NCBI RefSeq assembly: GCF_035581345.1 | Contig: NZ_CP141608.1 | Span: forward strand, 2,014,501-2,078,500 | DNA: 64,000 bases | Direction of reading: 5' to 3' | Source of the DNA: Pseudomonas sp. JQ170C | GTDB lineage: Bacteria; Pseudomonadota; Gammaproteobacteria; Pseudomonadales; Pseudomonadaceae | In this document: positions 45,985-57,047 of the stretch, piece by piece | How positions within the stretch are numbered: position 1 is the first letter of the stretch | Layout of the letters: each line of letters opens with the position of its first letter | Program-made: the position numbers and the translations under genes | Notes under the pieces: generated by a model | What the model was told of the DNA's origin: nothing | What the model saw: only the letters and a program-made list of their open reading frames with translations | The model's database searches: none

Positions 45985-46608
45985 ATGCGCCTGATTCGCA
46001 TGATGTTGGTTTCCGCTATTGCCCTGTCCAGCGCCTGCGTGTTTGCCGGTGAGCAGGATGTGGCGCGCTTGACCCAACTGCTGGAAAAATCCAGGACGAT
46101 CGAAGCCCGTTTCTCCCAGCTGACCCTGGACGCCAGCGGTACCAGCCTGCAGGAGACCGCAGGGCAGATGTCGGTACAGCGTCCCGGCCTGTTCTACTGG
46201 CACACCGATGCACCGCAGGAGCAGGTGGTGGTGTCGGACGGCAAGACGGTCACCCTGTGGGACCCGGACCTGGAGCAGGCAACGATCAAGAAGCTCGATC
46301 AGCGCCTGACCGAGACGCCAGCGCTGCTGCTGTCCGGTGATGTGTCGAAGATCAGCCAGAGCTTCGACATCACCTCCAAGGAGCAGGGCGACGTGATGGA
46401 CTTCACGCTCAAGCCGAAAACCAAGGACACCCTGTTCGACTCCCTGCGCCTGTCGTTCCGCAAAGGCCTGGTCAATGATATGCAACTGATCGACAGCGTC
46501 GGTCAGCGCACCAATATCCTGTTTACCGGGGTCAAGGCCAACGGGGCGATTCCGGCGAGCACGTTCAAGTTCGAGATCCCGAAAGGCGCCGATGTCATTT
46601 CGGAATAA
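45985..46608 (+). CDS. lolA: Outer-membrane lipoprotein carrier LolA
   Basis: The 207-residue product has a signal peptide ([15 protein letters not shown]) and the LolA fold, with [20 protein letters not shown] (about residues 36-55) and [20 protein letters not shown] (about 62-81). It carries lipoproteins through the periplasm from LolCDE to LolB. GAGGA lies upstream of the ATG. It lies between ftsK and rarA, the common gammaproteobacterial order. Confidence 0.95.
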   Translation: MRLIRMMLVSAIALSSACVFAGEQDVARLTQLLEKSRTIEARFSQLTLDASGTSLQETAGQMSVQRPGLFYWHTDAPQEQVVVSDGKTVTLWDPDLEQATIKKLDQRLTETPALLLSGDVSKISQSFDITSKEQGDVMDFTLKPKTKDTLFDSLRLSFRKGLVNDMQLIDSVGQRTNILFTGVKANGAIPASTFKFEIPKGADVISE

Positions 46609-46626
46609 GAGGTAGTAGCAGCGCCC

Positions 46627-47948
46627 ATGGACCTGTTTCGTAGCGATCCCGTAGCCCAGCCTCTGGCCGCGCGCCTGCGCCCGGCCAACCTGGATGAGTA
46701 CGTCGGCCAGGAGCACCTGCTGGCCCGTGGCAAGCCGCTGCGCGAGGCACTGGAACAGGGTGCGCTGCACTCGATGATCTTCTGGGGCCCGCCGGGTGTC
46801 GGCAAAACCACCCTGGCGCGCCTGCTGGCGCAGTTCTGCGATGCCCACTTTGAAACCGTCTCGGCCGTGCTGGCCGGGGTCAAGGAAATCCGCCACGCGG
46901 TGGAAATCGCCAAGCAGCAAGCAGGGCAGTACGGACGACGGACCATCCTGTTCGTCGATGAAGTGCACCGCTTCAACAAATCCCAGCAAGATGCCTTCCT
47001 GCCCTATGTCGAGGATGGCACGCTGATTTTCATCGGCGCCACCACCGAAAACCCCTCCTTCGAGTTGAACAACGCCTTGCTCTCACGGGCGCGGGTGTAC
47101 GTGCTCAAAAGCCTCGACGAGGCCGCGCTGCACAAGTTGGTAGGGCGAGCACTGAGCGAGGAGCGTGGCTTGGGCAAGCGCCAGCTGCGCTTGGGCGACG
47201 AAGCCTTCAAGATGCTCATGGCGGCCGCCGACGGCGATGGCCGGCGCATGCTCAACCTGCTGGAGAACGCCTCGGACCTGGCCGAAGACGGCAGCGAAAT
47301 CGGCGTGGAACTGCTGCAGAGCCTGCTGGGCGACAGCCGTCGACGTTTCGACAAGGGCGGCGAAGCTTTCTACGATCAGATCTCGGCGCTGCACAAGTCA
47401 GTGCGCGGCTCCAACCCTGACGGCGCGCTGTACTGGTTCGCGCGCATGCTCGATGGCGGCTGCGACCCGCTATACATTGCCCGCCGCGTGGTGCGCATGG
47501 CCAGCGAAGACATCGGCAACGCCGACCCCCGCGCCTTGAGCCTGTGCCTGGCGGCCTGGGACGTGCAAGAGCGCCTGGGCAGCCCCGAAGGCGAGCTGGC
47601 AGTGGCCCAGGCGATTACCTACCTGGCGTGCGCACCGAAAAGCAATGCTGTGTACATGGGCTTCAAGACGGCCCTGCGCGAGGCGGGCGAGCATGGCTCG
47701 CTGGAAGTCCCGCTGCATCTTCGCAATGCACCGACCAAGCTGATGAAGCAACTGGGCTACGGCGACGAATACCGGTATGCCCACGACGAGCCAGATGCCT
47801 ACGCTGCCGGCGAAGACTACTTTCCCGACAACCTTGAACCGCGCCAGTACTACCAGCCTGTCCCGCGCGGTCTGGAGTTGAAGATCGGCGAAAAGCTCAA
47901 GCACCTGGCCGAGCTGGACCGCAAGAGCCCACGGCAGCGGAGAAAACC

Positions 47949-47952
<4 letters not shown>
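46627..47952 (+). CDS. rarA: Replication-associated recombination protein RarA
   Basis: The 441-residue AAA+ protein is related to clamp-loader subunits and to RuvB. Walker [15 protein letters not shown] (about residues 57-70), Walker [21 protein letters not shown] (about 109-128) and sensor 1 GATTENPSF are intact. RarA (MgsA) acts at stalled replication forks. Its stop overlaps crcB by 4 bp. Confidence 0.96.
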
Positions 47953-49621
<1,669 letters not shown>

Positions 49622-51010
49622 ATGGAGTTCCTGCCGCTGTTCCACAAGCTGCGCGGTAGCCGTGTACTGGTTGTCGGCGGAGGCGAGATTGCCTTGCGCA
49701 AATCCCGCTTGCTGGCTGATGCCGGTGCTGTGCTTCGCGTGGTCGCGCCTGAAATCGAAGCGCAACTGGCCGAGCTTGCCCGGCACAGCGGTGGTGAAAT
49801 CCTCGGTCGCGGCTACCAGCCAGCCGACCTGGATGGCTGCCAGCTGATCATCGCCGCTACCGACGATCCTGCGCTCAATGCCCAGGTCTCCGCGGATGCC
49901 CACCAGCGCTGCGTGCCGGTGAATGTGGTCGATGCGCCGGCGCTGTGCTCGGTGATCTTCCCGGCGATTGTCGACCGTTCACCGCTGGTGGTGGCAGTGT
50001 CCAGCGGCGGCGATGCGCCGGTGCTGGCGCGGCTGATCCGGGCCAAGCTGGAAACCTGGATTCCGGCAGCCTACGGCGAGTTGGCCGGGCTTGGCGCGCG
50101 TTTTCGCGATAAGGTCAAGGCACTCTACCCGGACGTCAATCAGCGCCGCGGTTTCTGGGAAGATGTGTTCCAGGGCCCGATCGCCGAGCGACAACTGGCC
50201 GGGCAGGGCGCTGAAGCCGAGCGTTTGCTGCAAGCCAAGATCGACGGCGCCAGCTACCAGGCCCCGGGTGAGGTCTACCTGGTGGGGGCGGGCCCCGGTG
50301 ATCCGGACCTGCTCACCTTCCGCGCCTTGCGCCTGATGCAACAGGCCGACGTGGTGCTCTATGACCGTCTGGTGGCCCCGGCCATTATCGAGTTGTGCCG
50401 TCGTGATGCCGAGCGTATCTATGTCGGCAAGCGCCGCGCCGACCACGCTGTGCCACAGGAGCAGATCAACCAGCTGCTGGTTACCCTGGCGCGCCAGGGC
50501 AAGCGTGTGTTGCGCCTCAAGGGCGGTGATCCGTTCATCTTCGGCCGGGGTGGCGAAGAAATCGAGGAACTGGCCGAGCAGGGCATCCCGTTCCAGGTGG
50601 TGCCGGGAATTACCGCGGCCAGTGGCTGCTCGGCCTATGCCGGGATTCCACTGACGCACCGTGACTACGCCCAGTCAGTGCGCTTTGTCACCGGTCACCT
50701 CAAGGACGGTACCAGCAACCTGCCCTGGAACGACCTGGTGGCGCCTGCCCAGACCCTGGTGTTCTACATGGGGCTGGTGGGTTTGCCGACCATTTGCGCC
50801 GAGCTGATCCGTCATGGGCGCGCGGCTGATACGCCGGCCGCACTGGTGCAGCAAGGTACTACGCCGAACCAGCGGGTGTTCACTGGCACCTTGGCTGATT
50901 TACCTGCGCTGGTAGCGGAGCACGAAGTGCATGCGCCGACGTTGGTGATCGTCGGCGAAGTGGTCCAGTTGCGAGAGAAACTGGCCTGGTTCGAGGGCGC
51001 GCAGCCCTGA
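49622..51010 (+). CDS. cysG: Siroheme synthase (CysG)
   Basis: The 462-residue product fuses two parts. The N-terminal half has an NAD-binding motif ([17 protein letters not shown], about residues 16-32) and acts as precorrin-2 dehydrogenase and ferrochelatase. The C-terminal half is uroporphyrinogen III methyltransferase ([20 protein letters not shown], about 219-238; [17 protein letters not shown], about 298-314). It makes siroheme for sulfite and nitrite reductases. Its ATG directly follows the serS stop, so it is co-transcribed. Confidence 0.97.
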   Translation: MEFLPLFHKLRGSRVLVVGGGEIALRKSRLLADAGAVLRVVAPEIEAQLAELARHSGGEILGRGYQPADLDGCQLIIAATDDPALNAQVSADAHQRCVPVNVVDAPALCSVIFPAIVDRSPLVVAVSSGGDAPVLARLIRAKLETWIPAAYGELAGLGARFRDKVKALYPDVNQRRGFWEDVFQGPIAERQLAGQGAEAERLLQAKIDGASYQAPGEVYLVGAGPGDPDLLTFRALRLMQQADVVLYDRLVAPAIIELCRRDAERIYVGKRRADHAVPQEQINQLLVTLARQGKRVLRLKGGDPFIFGRGGEEIEELAEQGIPFQVVPGITAASGCSAYAGIPLTHRDYAQSVRFVTGHLKDGTSNLPWNDLVAPAQTLVFYMGLVGLPTICAELIRHGRAADTPAALVQQGTTPNQRVFTGTLADLPALVAEHEVHAPTLVIVGEVVQLREKLAWFEGAQP

Positions 51011-51014
51011 AAGC

Positions 51015-51063
51015 ATCGCGGGGCAAGCCCGCTCCTGCCGTAGGAGCGGGCTTGCCCCGCGAT
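51015..51063. repeat. REP pair (BIME)
   Basis: ATCGCGGGGCAAGCCCGCTC plus CTG (51015-51037) and its inverted copy (51041-51063) are 3 bp apart, in the 64-bp gap between the convergent cysG and glutathione transferase genes. The structure could also act as a bidirectional transcription stop. Confidence 0.88.
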
Positions 51064-51074
51064 CATTTCCGCCT

Positions 51075-52034
51075 CTATTTCTCCCAGATTCCCTTCCCGG
51101 GCAACCGCTCCCGATCATGCCCCACCCCAAAATCCTGCAACGGCCCCTTGGGCACGATCCCGTTCGGGTTGATGGTCTTGTGGCTCATGTAGTAGTGCTT
51201 CTGGATATGCTCGAAGTTCACCGTCTCGGCCACCCCCGGCCACTGATACAGCTCCCGTAGCCAGTTCGACAGGTTCGGGTAGTCGGTCAGGTGCCGCAAG
51301 TTGCACTTGAAGTGCCCGTGATACACCGCATCAAAGCGGATCAGGGTGGTAAACAGCCGCCAGTCAGCCTCGGTCAGGTATTCCCCGGCCAGATAACGCC
51401 GCTCGTCCAGCCACGCTTCCAGGCAGTCCAGTTCGGCAAACACCTCATCAAACGCCTGTTCGTACGCCTGCTGTGAGGTGGCAAAGCCTGCGCGGTATAC
51501 GCCGTTGTTGACTGCCGGGTAGATTCGATCATTGAGCCGGTCGATCTCGGCTTGAAGCGGTTCTGGGTAGAGGTCCAGGGTATTGCTGGTCAGGTCATTG
51601 AACGCACGGTTGAAGATGCGAATGATCTCGGCCGACTCGTTGTTGACGATGCGTTGTTCCTGCTTGTCCCACAGTACCGGTACCGTGACCCGGCCGCTGT
51701 AGTGCGGGTCGTCACGGGTATAGCGCTGGTGGAGAAAGTCCAGGTTATCGAGTTTATCGCCAGTGGAGCCCTGGCCCTGGTCGAACGTCCAGCCGTTCTC
51801 GCCCATCAGCCAGCTGACCACCGATACATCGATCAGGTTTTCCAGGCCCTTGAGCTTGCGAAAGATCAGCGTTCGGTGGGCCCAGGGACAGGCCAGCGAC
51901 ACATACAGGTGATAGCGCCCGGCTTCGGCAGCGGGCAACTGATTGTGGCGCTGCGTGCTTTCGCGCTGGAACGCGCCGTCCTTGCTGCTTTTGTACCACT
52001 GGTCATGCCAGCGTCCATCGATCAACAGGCCCAT
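51075..52034 (-). CDS. Glutathionyl-hydroquinone reductase (Xi-class GST, YqjG-like)
   Basis: The 319-residue product has the catalytic motif ACPWAHRTLIFRKLKGLE (about residues 42-59) with the Cys-Pro-Trp of Xi-class enzymes, a thioredoxin-like N-terminal half and a helical C-terminal half. These enzymes reduce S-glutathionyl hydroquinones. The ATG at 52034 has AAGGAG upstream and gives the usual length and N-terminus; the longer open frame to 52280 is not needed. Confidence 0.9.
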   Translation of the reverse strand: MGLLIDGRWHDQWYKSSKDGAFQRESTQRHNQLPAAEAGRYHLYVSLACPWAHRTLIFRKLKGLENLIDVSVVSWLMGENGWTFDQGQGSTGDKLDNLDFLHQRYTRDDPHYSGRVTVPVLWDKQEQRIVNNESAEIIRIFNRAFNDLTSNTLDLYPEPLQAEIDRLNDRIYPAVNNGVYRAGFATSQQAYEQAFDEVFAELDCLEAWLDERRYLAGEYLTEADWRLFTTLIRFDAVYHGHFKCNLRHLTDYPNLSNWLRELYQWPGVAETVNFEHIQKHYYMSHKTINPNGIVPKGPLQDFGVGHDRERLPGKGIWEK

Positions 52035-52141
52035 GGGGAACTCCTTGGTGATTCGCTCGAATATAGACCCAGTGTACGGGCCTGGGTTTGAACGAATAGC
52101 GCAAAGTCTTCGCCTGTTTGATCGACTGAGTTGATGAATCG

Positions 52142-53137
52142 CTAGATTAGGCGTTGATCCCAGTAGGCCTGGGCCTGGGCAAAGGCTGCTTCGCGCGACT
52201 GGCCTAGGCCGCGCAGGGCCAGCGCCATCGTTGCCACCACCGCCAATTCGCCGTAACTGTCGCGGGATTCGCCGCGCCACACCGCCAGAAGCTGTTCAGG
52301 CTCAAGGCTGGCGGGCTTTACGTGGCGCTGGGCGACCCGGGCAGGCCATTCTTCGTCCCAGTCCTCACCGTTGGCGGTGCCGTACAGGTGGCTGCTGGTG
52401 TCGGGATTGATCTCGATCTCGCCGCCATCGCCCTTGACCACAATGGCGGTATCGCCGAGCAGGCGGCTGGCCTCGCGGTGTACGGCCTGGTAGCCGGGGT
52501 GGAAGATACTTTGCAGGCCACAGCGGGCGCCTAGGGGGTTGAGCACCCGGGCCAAGGAGTGGATCGGCGAGCGCAAGCCCAGGGTGTTGCGCAGATCGAT
52601 CATGCGCTGCAGGCGCGGCGCCCAGTCTTGCAGCGGAATGAACGCCAGATGCTGGCTGTCCAGAGCCTGGGCAACGGCGTTCCAGTCGCGGCACAGGGGG
52701 ATGTGCAGCAGTTCCAGGACCTGCTCGGTGTAGAGGCGTCCGGCCGTATGCGCGCCGCCGCCGTGCAGCAGGATGCGCACGCCATTGGCGGCCAGGCACT
52801 TGGCGGCCAGCAGGTACCAGGGCAGGTGGCGCTTTTTGCCGGCGTAGCTGGGCCAGTCGATATCCACTGCAATCTGCGGAGCGTGTAAACGCGAGCGCAG
52901 TGCCTCGGTGAAGCCTGCCAGCTCCTCCGGGCTCTCTTCCTTGTGCCGCAGCAACATCAGGAAGGCGCCCAGTTGGGTTTCCTCGACCTTGCCGTCGAGC
53001 AGCATGCCCATCGCCTCGCGGGCTTCTTCGCGGTTCAGACCGCGGGCGCCGCGCTTGCCTTTGCCAAGAATGCGCACGAACTGGGCAAAAGGGTGTTCGG
53101 CCGGGGTTTCGGTGATCAGCGGGCGAGGTTCGGTCAT
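52142..53137 (-). CDS. YbiB-like protein of the glycosyltransferase 3 / TrpD family
   Basis: The 331-residue product has the fold of anthranilate phosphoribosyltransferase: an N-terminal helical domain with REEAREAMGMLLDGKVEETQ (about residues 37-56) and LGAFLMLLRHKEESPEELAG, and a central domain with LLHGGGAHTAGR. The key phosphoribosyl pyrophosphate-binding motif of TrpD (GTGGD) is not kept, so anthranilate activity is unlikely; YbiB/TrpD2 of E. coli binds nucleic acid. Its ATG overlaps the tusE stop by 4 bp, so it belongs to the tus operon here. Confidence 0.85.
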   Translation of the reverse strand: MTEPRPLITETPAEHPFAQFVRILGKGKRGARGLNREEAREAMGMLLDGKVEETQLGAFLMLLRHKEESPEELAGFTEALRSRLHAPQIAVDIDWPSYAGKKRHLPWYLLAAKCLAANGVRILLHGGGAHTAGRLYTEQVLELLHIPLCRDWNAVAQALDSQHLAFIPLQDWAPRLQRMIDLRNTLGLRSPIHSLARVLNPLGARCGLQSIFHPGYQAVHREASRLLGDTAIVVKGDGGEIEINPDTSSHLYGTANGEDWDEEWPARVAQRHVKPASLEPEQLLAVWRGESRDSYGELAVVATMALALRGLGQSREAAFAQAQAYWDQRLI

Positions 53138-53469
53138 ATGCAGTTGGTCGGCTTCGGCAGGCCCGCAAGCTTTGCGGCGAGTTTGGCGGGAGTGCCCTTG
53201 AACAGGCGGTTGAGGTGCATGCTGTTGCCTTTTTCCGGCCCCAGCTTGAGGGCGGTGTACTTGATCAGCGGACGGGTGGCCGGCGACAGCTCGAACTCCT
53301 GGTAGAACCCGCGCAGCAGGGTGAGGATCTCCCAGTGTTCGGGGGTCAGCTCCAGTTGCTCGTTGTCCGCCAGTGCCTGGGCGACTTCATCGGACCAGTC
53401 GCCCAGCTCGACCAGATAGCCGTCCTTGTCCAGGGCGATGCTACGGTCGCCAACAATCAGGGTGCTCAT
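53134..53469 (-). CDS. tusE: Sulfurtransferase TusE (DsrC family)
   Basis: The 111-residue product has the DsrC/TusE fold: LDKDGYLVELGDWSDEVAQA (about residues 13-32), LTPEHWEILTLLRGFYQEF (about 41-59) and a penultimate Cys (PTNCI) that carries persulfide. It accepts sulfur from TusD in the TusBCD complex and passes it to MnmA. It overlaps tusB by 4 bp upstream and the YbiB-like gene downstream. Confidence 0.95.
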   Translation of the reverse strand: MSTLIVGDRSIALDKDGYLVELGDWSDEVAQALADNEQLELTPEHWEILTLLRGFYQEFELSPATRPLIKYTALKLGPEKGNSMHLNRLFKGTPAKLAAKLAGLPKPTNCI

Positions 53470-53765
53470 AACCAGCTATTGACCTTGTCGTAGTCCAGCG
53501 ACAGCGCCACGAACGCTGGATAGTCGATTGCGCGGATGCCTTCATCTGCATTGATCGCGCGTGCTTGCAGGTCTTCTTCAAGGGCGAACAGCCGCCCTTG
53601 CAGGTTGCTCGCTTGCAGCGTGGCCAGCGGCACGCTGCCGGGTTGCAGGGCATACACTGCATCGCCACACAGCAACACGCCGTCGTGACTGCCGAGCAGG
53701 CGCAGGCAACTACTCAGGCGATTGTCGCCAAAAGGCGAGTGGGATATTACGTGCAGGGTGCTCAT
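53466..53765 (-). CDS. tusB: Sulfurtransferase complex subunit TusB
   Basis: The 99-residue protein has the DsrH/TusB pattern: STLHVISHSPFGDNRLSSCL at the N-terminus and LLCGDAVYALQPGS (about residues 31-44). TusB pairs with TusC and TusD in a hexamer. The gene shares its first base with the tusC stop and overlaps tusE, so translation is coupled. Confidence 0.93.
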   Translation of the reverse strand: MSTLHVISHSPFGDNRLSSCLRLLGSHDGVLLCGDAVYALQPGSVPLATLQASNLQGRLFALEEDLQARAINADEGIRAIDYPAFVALSLDYDKVNSWL

Positions 53766-54124
53766 CAGAGGGTTACCACCTGGTCGAAACGGTCGATCAA
53801 CGCGGCCAGCGCGGTGTCATCCAGCACCTGCACTGACAGGCTCAGGCTGTCAGTATTCAGGCCACGTTCTATGAGGCTGCTGCTGGCGGCGAACAGCTCT
53901 TCGACGCCAAACATCGGCAGGGCCTGCAGATTGGCGGCGAGGTTCTTTTGCTGCACCTGTGCAGGCTGTTGCCCCGGCGCGAGCTGAAACACACCGTCAT
54001 CGAGAAACAGCATGCCCAAGGGCAGGTCGAAAGCGCCGCCGGCCAGGGCAATGTCCAGGGCTTCGCGGGCGGACGGGCCGGCCCACGGCGCCTGGCGGCT
54101 GATAATCAGCAAGGACTTGGCCAT
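53765..54124 (-). CDS. tusC: Sulfurtransferase complex subunit TusC
   Basis: The 119-residue DsrF/TusC-like protein starts MAKSLLIISRQAPWAGPSAR and has LPLGMLFLDDGVFQL in the middle. GGAGG is 8 nt before the ATG at 54124, which begins 1 bp after the tusD stop. A TTG further upstream overlaps the ribosome site and can be excluded. Confidence 0.93.
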   Translation of the reverse strand: MAKSLLIISRQAPWAGPSAREALDIALAGGAFDLPLGMLFLDDGVFQLAPGQQPAQVQQKNLAANLQALPMFGVEELFAASSSLIERGLNTDSLSLSVQVLDDTALAALIDRFDQVVTL

Positions 54125-54125
54125 T

Positions 54126-54518
54126 TCAATCGCCTCCAAAGCAGATCAGCCGATCGGCGCTTTGCGCGCCTTCATGCAACTGGCCAAGGCCGGACAGCTC
54201 CCAGGGCGCTGGCAGGTTCACCGCCGGGCGTTGGTAGCGCTGGGCTTCCTCGGCGTTGAGCACGCCACGGCGCAGGGCGGCGGCAATGCACACGACGGCA
54301 TCAAGGCCATGCTCGCTGATAAAGGCACGCCACTGGGCGGCGACGTCCAGCTCATCCTGCGGCGAAACCACATTGCCAGACGCGCTGTGTACGCCGTCTT
54401 GATAGAAAAACAGCCGAACGATCTCGTGCCCGCCAGCCAGCGCCGCCTGGGCGAACAGCAAGGCACGACGGGAAGAGGGCGCATGGGCCGGAGAAAAAAC
54501 CGCGATGGCGAACTTCAT
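54126..54518 (-). CDS. tusD: Sulfurtransferase complex subunit TusD
   Basis: The 130-residue product is the DsrE/TusD subunit that carries the active persulfide Cys, seen in LDAVVCIAAALRRGVL (about residues 73-88; AALRRG is the family hallmark). It takes sulfur from TusA and passes it to TusE. It is the first gene of the tusD-C-B-E-ybiB-like operon on the minus strand. The start MKFAIAVFSP at 54518 is the family start. Confidence 0.94.
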   Translation of the reverse strand: MKFAIAVFSPAHAPSSRRALLFAQAALAGGHEIVRLFFYQDGVHSASGNVVSPQDELDVAAQWRAFISEHGLDAVVCIAAALRRGVLNAEEAQRYQRPAVNLPAPWELSGLGQLHEGAQSADRLICFGGD

Positions 54519-54559
54519 GGAAGGCTCATTCAGCAAAACTGCGCCAATCATAAAGCAAA

Positions 54560-54582
54560 AAGCCCGCAACGGCTGCGGGCTT
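54560..54582 (-). terminator. Terminator after the NCS2 permease gene
   Basis: AAGCCCGCA and TGCGGGCTT form a 9-bp stem around ACGGC, followed on the minus strand by UUUGCUUUA. It lies about 50 bp after the permease stop, with a REP unit in between. Confidence 0.85.
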
Positions 54583-54583
54583 C

Positions 54584-54608
54584 TGTAGGAGCGGGCTGGC
54601 CCCGCGAG
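54584..54608. repeat. Single REP element
   Basis: TGTAGGAGCGGGCTGGCCCC followed by GCGAG is one REP unit (GGCTGG for GGCTTG), wedged between the permease stop and its terminator. Confidence 0.75.
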
Positions 54609-54632
54609 GGGCCGCCAGGCGGCTCCATCACC

Positions 54633-56012
54633 TCAAGCCTTCTCTTTATGCTCAGGCAAGAACCAGTTCAACACCAGCGCACAAATCCCGCCGGTAGCCA
54701 CACCCGACTCCAGCACATTGCGCAGTGCCGACGGCATATGTGCAAGGAACTCCGGCACCTGGGCCACACCCAGGCCCAGCGCCAGCGACACGGCAATGAT
54801 CAGCAGCGCACGGCGGTCCAGGTTGATGCTGGCGAGGATATTAATCCCCGATGCTGCCACCGCACCGAACATCACCATGGCTGCACCACCGAGCACCGGC
54901 TCCGGCACCGCCTGGATCACCCCGGCAACACTCGGGAACAGGCCGAGAATCACCAGCATCGCGGCAATCCACACACCGATATGACGGCTGGCGATACCGG
55001 TCAGCTGAATCACCCCATTGTTCTGGGCGAAGATCGAGCTGGGGAAGGTATTGAATACCCCGGCCAGCAGCGAGTTGGCGCCGTTGACCAGCACGCCCCC
55101 TTTGATCCGCTGCATCCATAGCGGGCCTTCCACGGGCTGGCGCGATACCTTGCTGGTGGCGGTAACGTCACCAATGGCTTCCAGCGACGTCACCAGGTAA
55201 ATCACCAGCATCGGAATGAACAGTGCCCAGGAGAAGCCGAGGCCGAAATGCAACGGCATCGGCACCTGGAACAGCTCGGCTTCATGCATGCCGGTGAAAT
55301 CCAGGCGACCCAGATAGCCCGCCAGGGCATAGCCCACCGCCAGGGCAATGACAATGGCGCAGCTGCGCATCCACACCAGCGGAATACGGTTGAGCACGAC
55401 GATAATCGCCAGCACCACACCCGACAGCAGCAGGTTCTCGCCATTGGCGAAGGTGCCGTTGCCCATGGCGGTAAAGCCGCCGCCCATGCTGATCAGGCCG
55501 ACCTTGATCAGGGTCAGGCCGATCATCAGCACCACGATACCGGTCACCAAGGGCGTAATCAGGCGTTTAACGAACGGCAAAATGCGCGAAATGCCCATTT
55601 CCACGAACGAGCCGGCAATCACTACACCGAAGATCGCCGCCATTACCGCTTCCACCGGCGTGCCTTGCTTGACCATCAGCGCGCCTCCGGCGATCAACGG
55701 CCCGACAAAGTTGAAACTGGTGCCCTGAACAATCAGCAGCCCGGCGCCGAACGGCCCGAAGCGACGGCACTGAACAAAGGTGGCGATCCCGGAAATCACC
55801 AGCGACATCGACACGATCAGGTTGGTATCGCGCGCGGAAACCCCCAGTGCCTGGCAGATCAACAGCCCTGGCGTCACGATCGGCACAATAATCGCCAGCA
55901 AATGCTGCAGCGCAGCCAGCATCGCGATCAGCGGCCGCGGCCGATCCTCAAGGCCAAGAACCAGTTCATTGACCTGCGCAGGTGCGCCGGGCCCTTGCTC
56001 GATTGAACTCAT
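54633..56012 (-). CDS. NCS2-family xanthine/uric acid/uracil permease
   Basis: The 459-residue product has about 14 transmembrane segments. The nucleobase-ascorbate transporter motif is visible as QNNGVIQLTGIASRHIG (about residues 328-344), the QNxGxxxxT class that binds purines. The phrases VSMSLVISGIATFVQCRRFG and SLEAIGDVTATSKVSRQPVE are typical of the uracil-xanthine permease branch. The precise substrate cannot be told. I chose the ATG at 56012; the frame is open to 56156 without a ribosome site. Confidence 0.92.
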   Translation of the reverse strand: MSSIEQGPGAPAQVNELVLGLEDRPRPLIAMLAALQHLLAIIVPIVTPGLLICQALGVSARDTNLIVSMSLVISGIATFVQCRRFGPFGAGLLIVQGTSFNFVGPLIAGGALMVKQGTPVEAVMAAIFGVVIAGSFVEMGISRILPFVKRLITPLVTGIVVLMIGLTLIKVGLISMGGGFTAMGNGTFANGENLLLSGVVLAIIVVLNRIPLVWMRSCAIVIALAVGYALAGYLGRLDFTGMHEAELFQVPMPLHFGLGFSWALFIPMLVIYLVTSLEAIGDVTATSKVSRQPVEGPLWMQRIKGGVLVNGANSLLAGVFNTFPSSIFAQNNGVIQLTGIASRHIGVWIAAMLVILGLFPSVAGVIQAVPEPVLGGAAMVMFGAVAASGINILASINLDRRALLIIAVSLALGLGVAQVPEFLAHMPSALRNVLESGVATGGICALVLNWFLPEHKEKA

Positions 56013-56125
56013 GGGAGTGCTGCCCCGGAAGAAAAAAGGAGCGCATTCTACGGGGTAATCCCCCTCACCGCCACGCCCACGGCAGGAACGGGTTTGCCCT
56101 GGGATACAAAACCACCGCCCACAAA

Positions 56126-56147
56126 AAAGCCCGCCGAAGCGGGCTTT
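56126..56147 (-). terminator. Terminator after the BI-1 family gene
   Basis: AAAGCCCGC and GCGGGCTTT form a 9-bp stem around CGAA, followed on the minus strand by UUUGUGG. It lies 20 bp after the BI-1 family gene stop. Confidence 0.88.
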
Positions 56148-56166
56148 CTCACACATTCAAGAGCGA

Positions 56167-56838
56167 TCAGTCATCGCGACCCATCAAGCCGAACAATTGC
56201 AGCAGGCTGACGAACAGGTTGTAGATCGATACATACAGGCTGACAGTCGCCATGATGTAGTTACGCTCGCCACCGTGAATGATTGCGCTGGTCTGGAACA
56301 GGATGCAGACCGACGAGAACAGCACGAAACCGGCGCTGATCGCCAATTGCAGGCCGCTGATCTGGAAGAACAGGCTGGCCAGCACCGCACCCATCAGCAC
56401 AAAGAAACCGGCGGTGATGAAGCCACCGAGGAAGCTCATGTCCTTGCGGGTGATCAGCACGTAGGCCGACAGGCCACCGAACACCAGCGCGGTCATGGCG
56501 AAGGCCGAGCTGACCACTTCAGCGCCACCGGCCATGCCCAGGTAACGGTTGAGGATAGGGCCGAGGATAAAGCCCATGAAACCGGTGAGGGCAAAGGTAG
56601 ACACCAGGCCCCAGGCCGAATCACGCAGCTTGTTGGTGAGGAAGAACAGGCCATAGAAGCCGATCAGCACCACGAAAATGTTCGGGTAGCCAACGCGCAT
56701 CTGCTGCGCGATGAAGGCCATGACGCCACTGAAGGCGAGGGTGATAGCCAGCAGCCCGTACGTATTGCGCAGGACCTTGCTGACCTCCTGCTGCTCGATC
56801 TGCTGGCCGTGATTGACGGCATAATCCTGTTCGCGCAT
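56167..56838 (-). CDS. Bax inhibitor-1 / YccA family membrane protein
   Basis: The 223-residue product has seven transmembrane helices and the BI-1 pattern: VLRNTYGLLAITLAFSGVMA (about residues 22-41), VSSAFAMTALVFGGLSAYVL, and the C-terminal SLYVSIYNLFVSLLQLFGLM with a final acidic GRDD. Bacterial relatives such as YccA modulate FtsH, and some are pH-dependent calcium leak channels. It is a single gene next to the tRNA-Ser and the last core gene before the mobile region. Confidence 0.92.
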   Translation of the reverse strand: MREQDYAVNHGQQIEQQEVSKVLRNTYGLLAITLAFSGVMAFIAQQMRVGYPNIFVVLIGFYGLFFLTNKLRDSAWGLVSTFALTGFMGFILGPILNRYLGMAGGAEVVSSAFAMTALVFGGLSAYVLITRKDMSFLGGFITAGFFVLMGAVLASLFFQISGLQLAISAGFVLFSSVCILFQTSAIIHGGERNYIMATVSLYVSIYNLFVSLLQLFGLMGRDD

Positions 56839-56959
56839 GGCGACACTCCTGTGGGTTTGAAACGTTCAGATGCAAAGATCATAACAGAGCATTGGAAAAC
56901 AGCCCTATCGAGAGTTTGACAGCTTGTTTCATTTCGGTATTATGGCGCCCGCAATACGA

Positions 56960-57047
56960 GGAAGCGTGGCCGAGTGGTTTAAGGCAACGGTCTTGAAAAC
57001 CGTCGATGGGCAACTATCCTAGAGTTCGAATCTCTACGCTTCCGCCA
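56960..57047 (+). tRNA. tRNA-Ser (anticodon UGA)
   Basis: The 88-nt gene has an acceptor stem GGAAGCG/CGCTTCC, a D arm starting GGCCGAGTGG, an anticodon stem ACGGT/ACCGT with loop CTTGAAA (anticodon TGA), a long variable arm typical of class II tRNAs, the T loop TTCGAAT, and an encoded CCA. Its 3' end is the likely integration site of the element to the right. A terminator follows at 57,053. Confidence 0.97.
57021..57047 (+). other. Candidate attachment site (attL) at the tRNA-Ser 3' end
   Basis: Tyrosine integrases often use the T arm and acceptor 3' part of a tRNA gene as attB. The composition changes right after this tRNA and an integrase follows 4.7 kb on, so the attL core probably lies here. 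No second copy of this 27-bp stretch occurs in the rest of the window; the other end must be beyond position 64,000. Confidence 0.4.
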
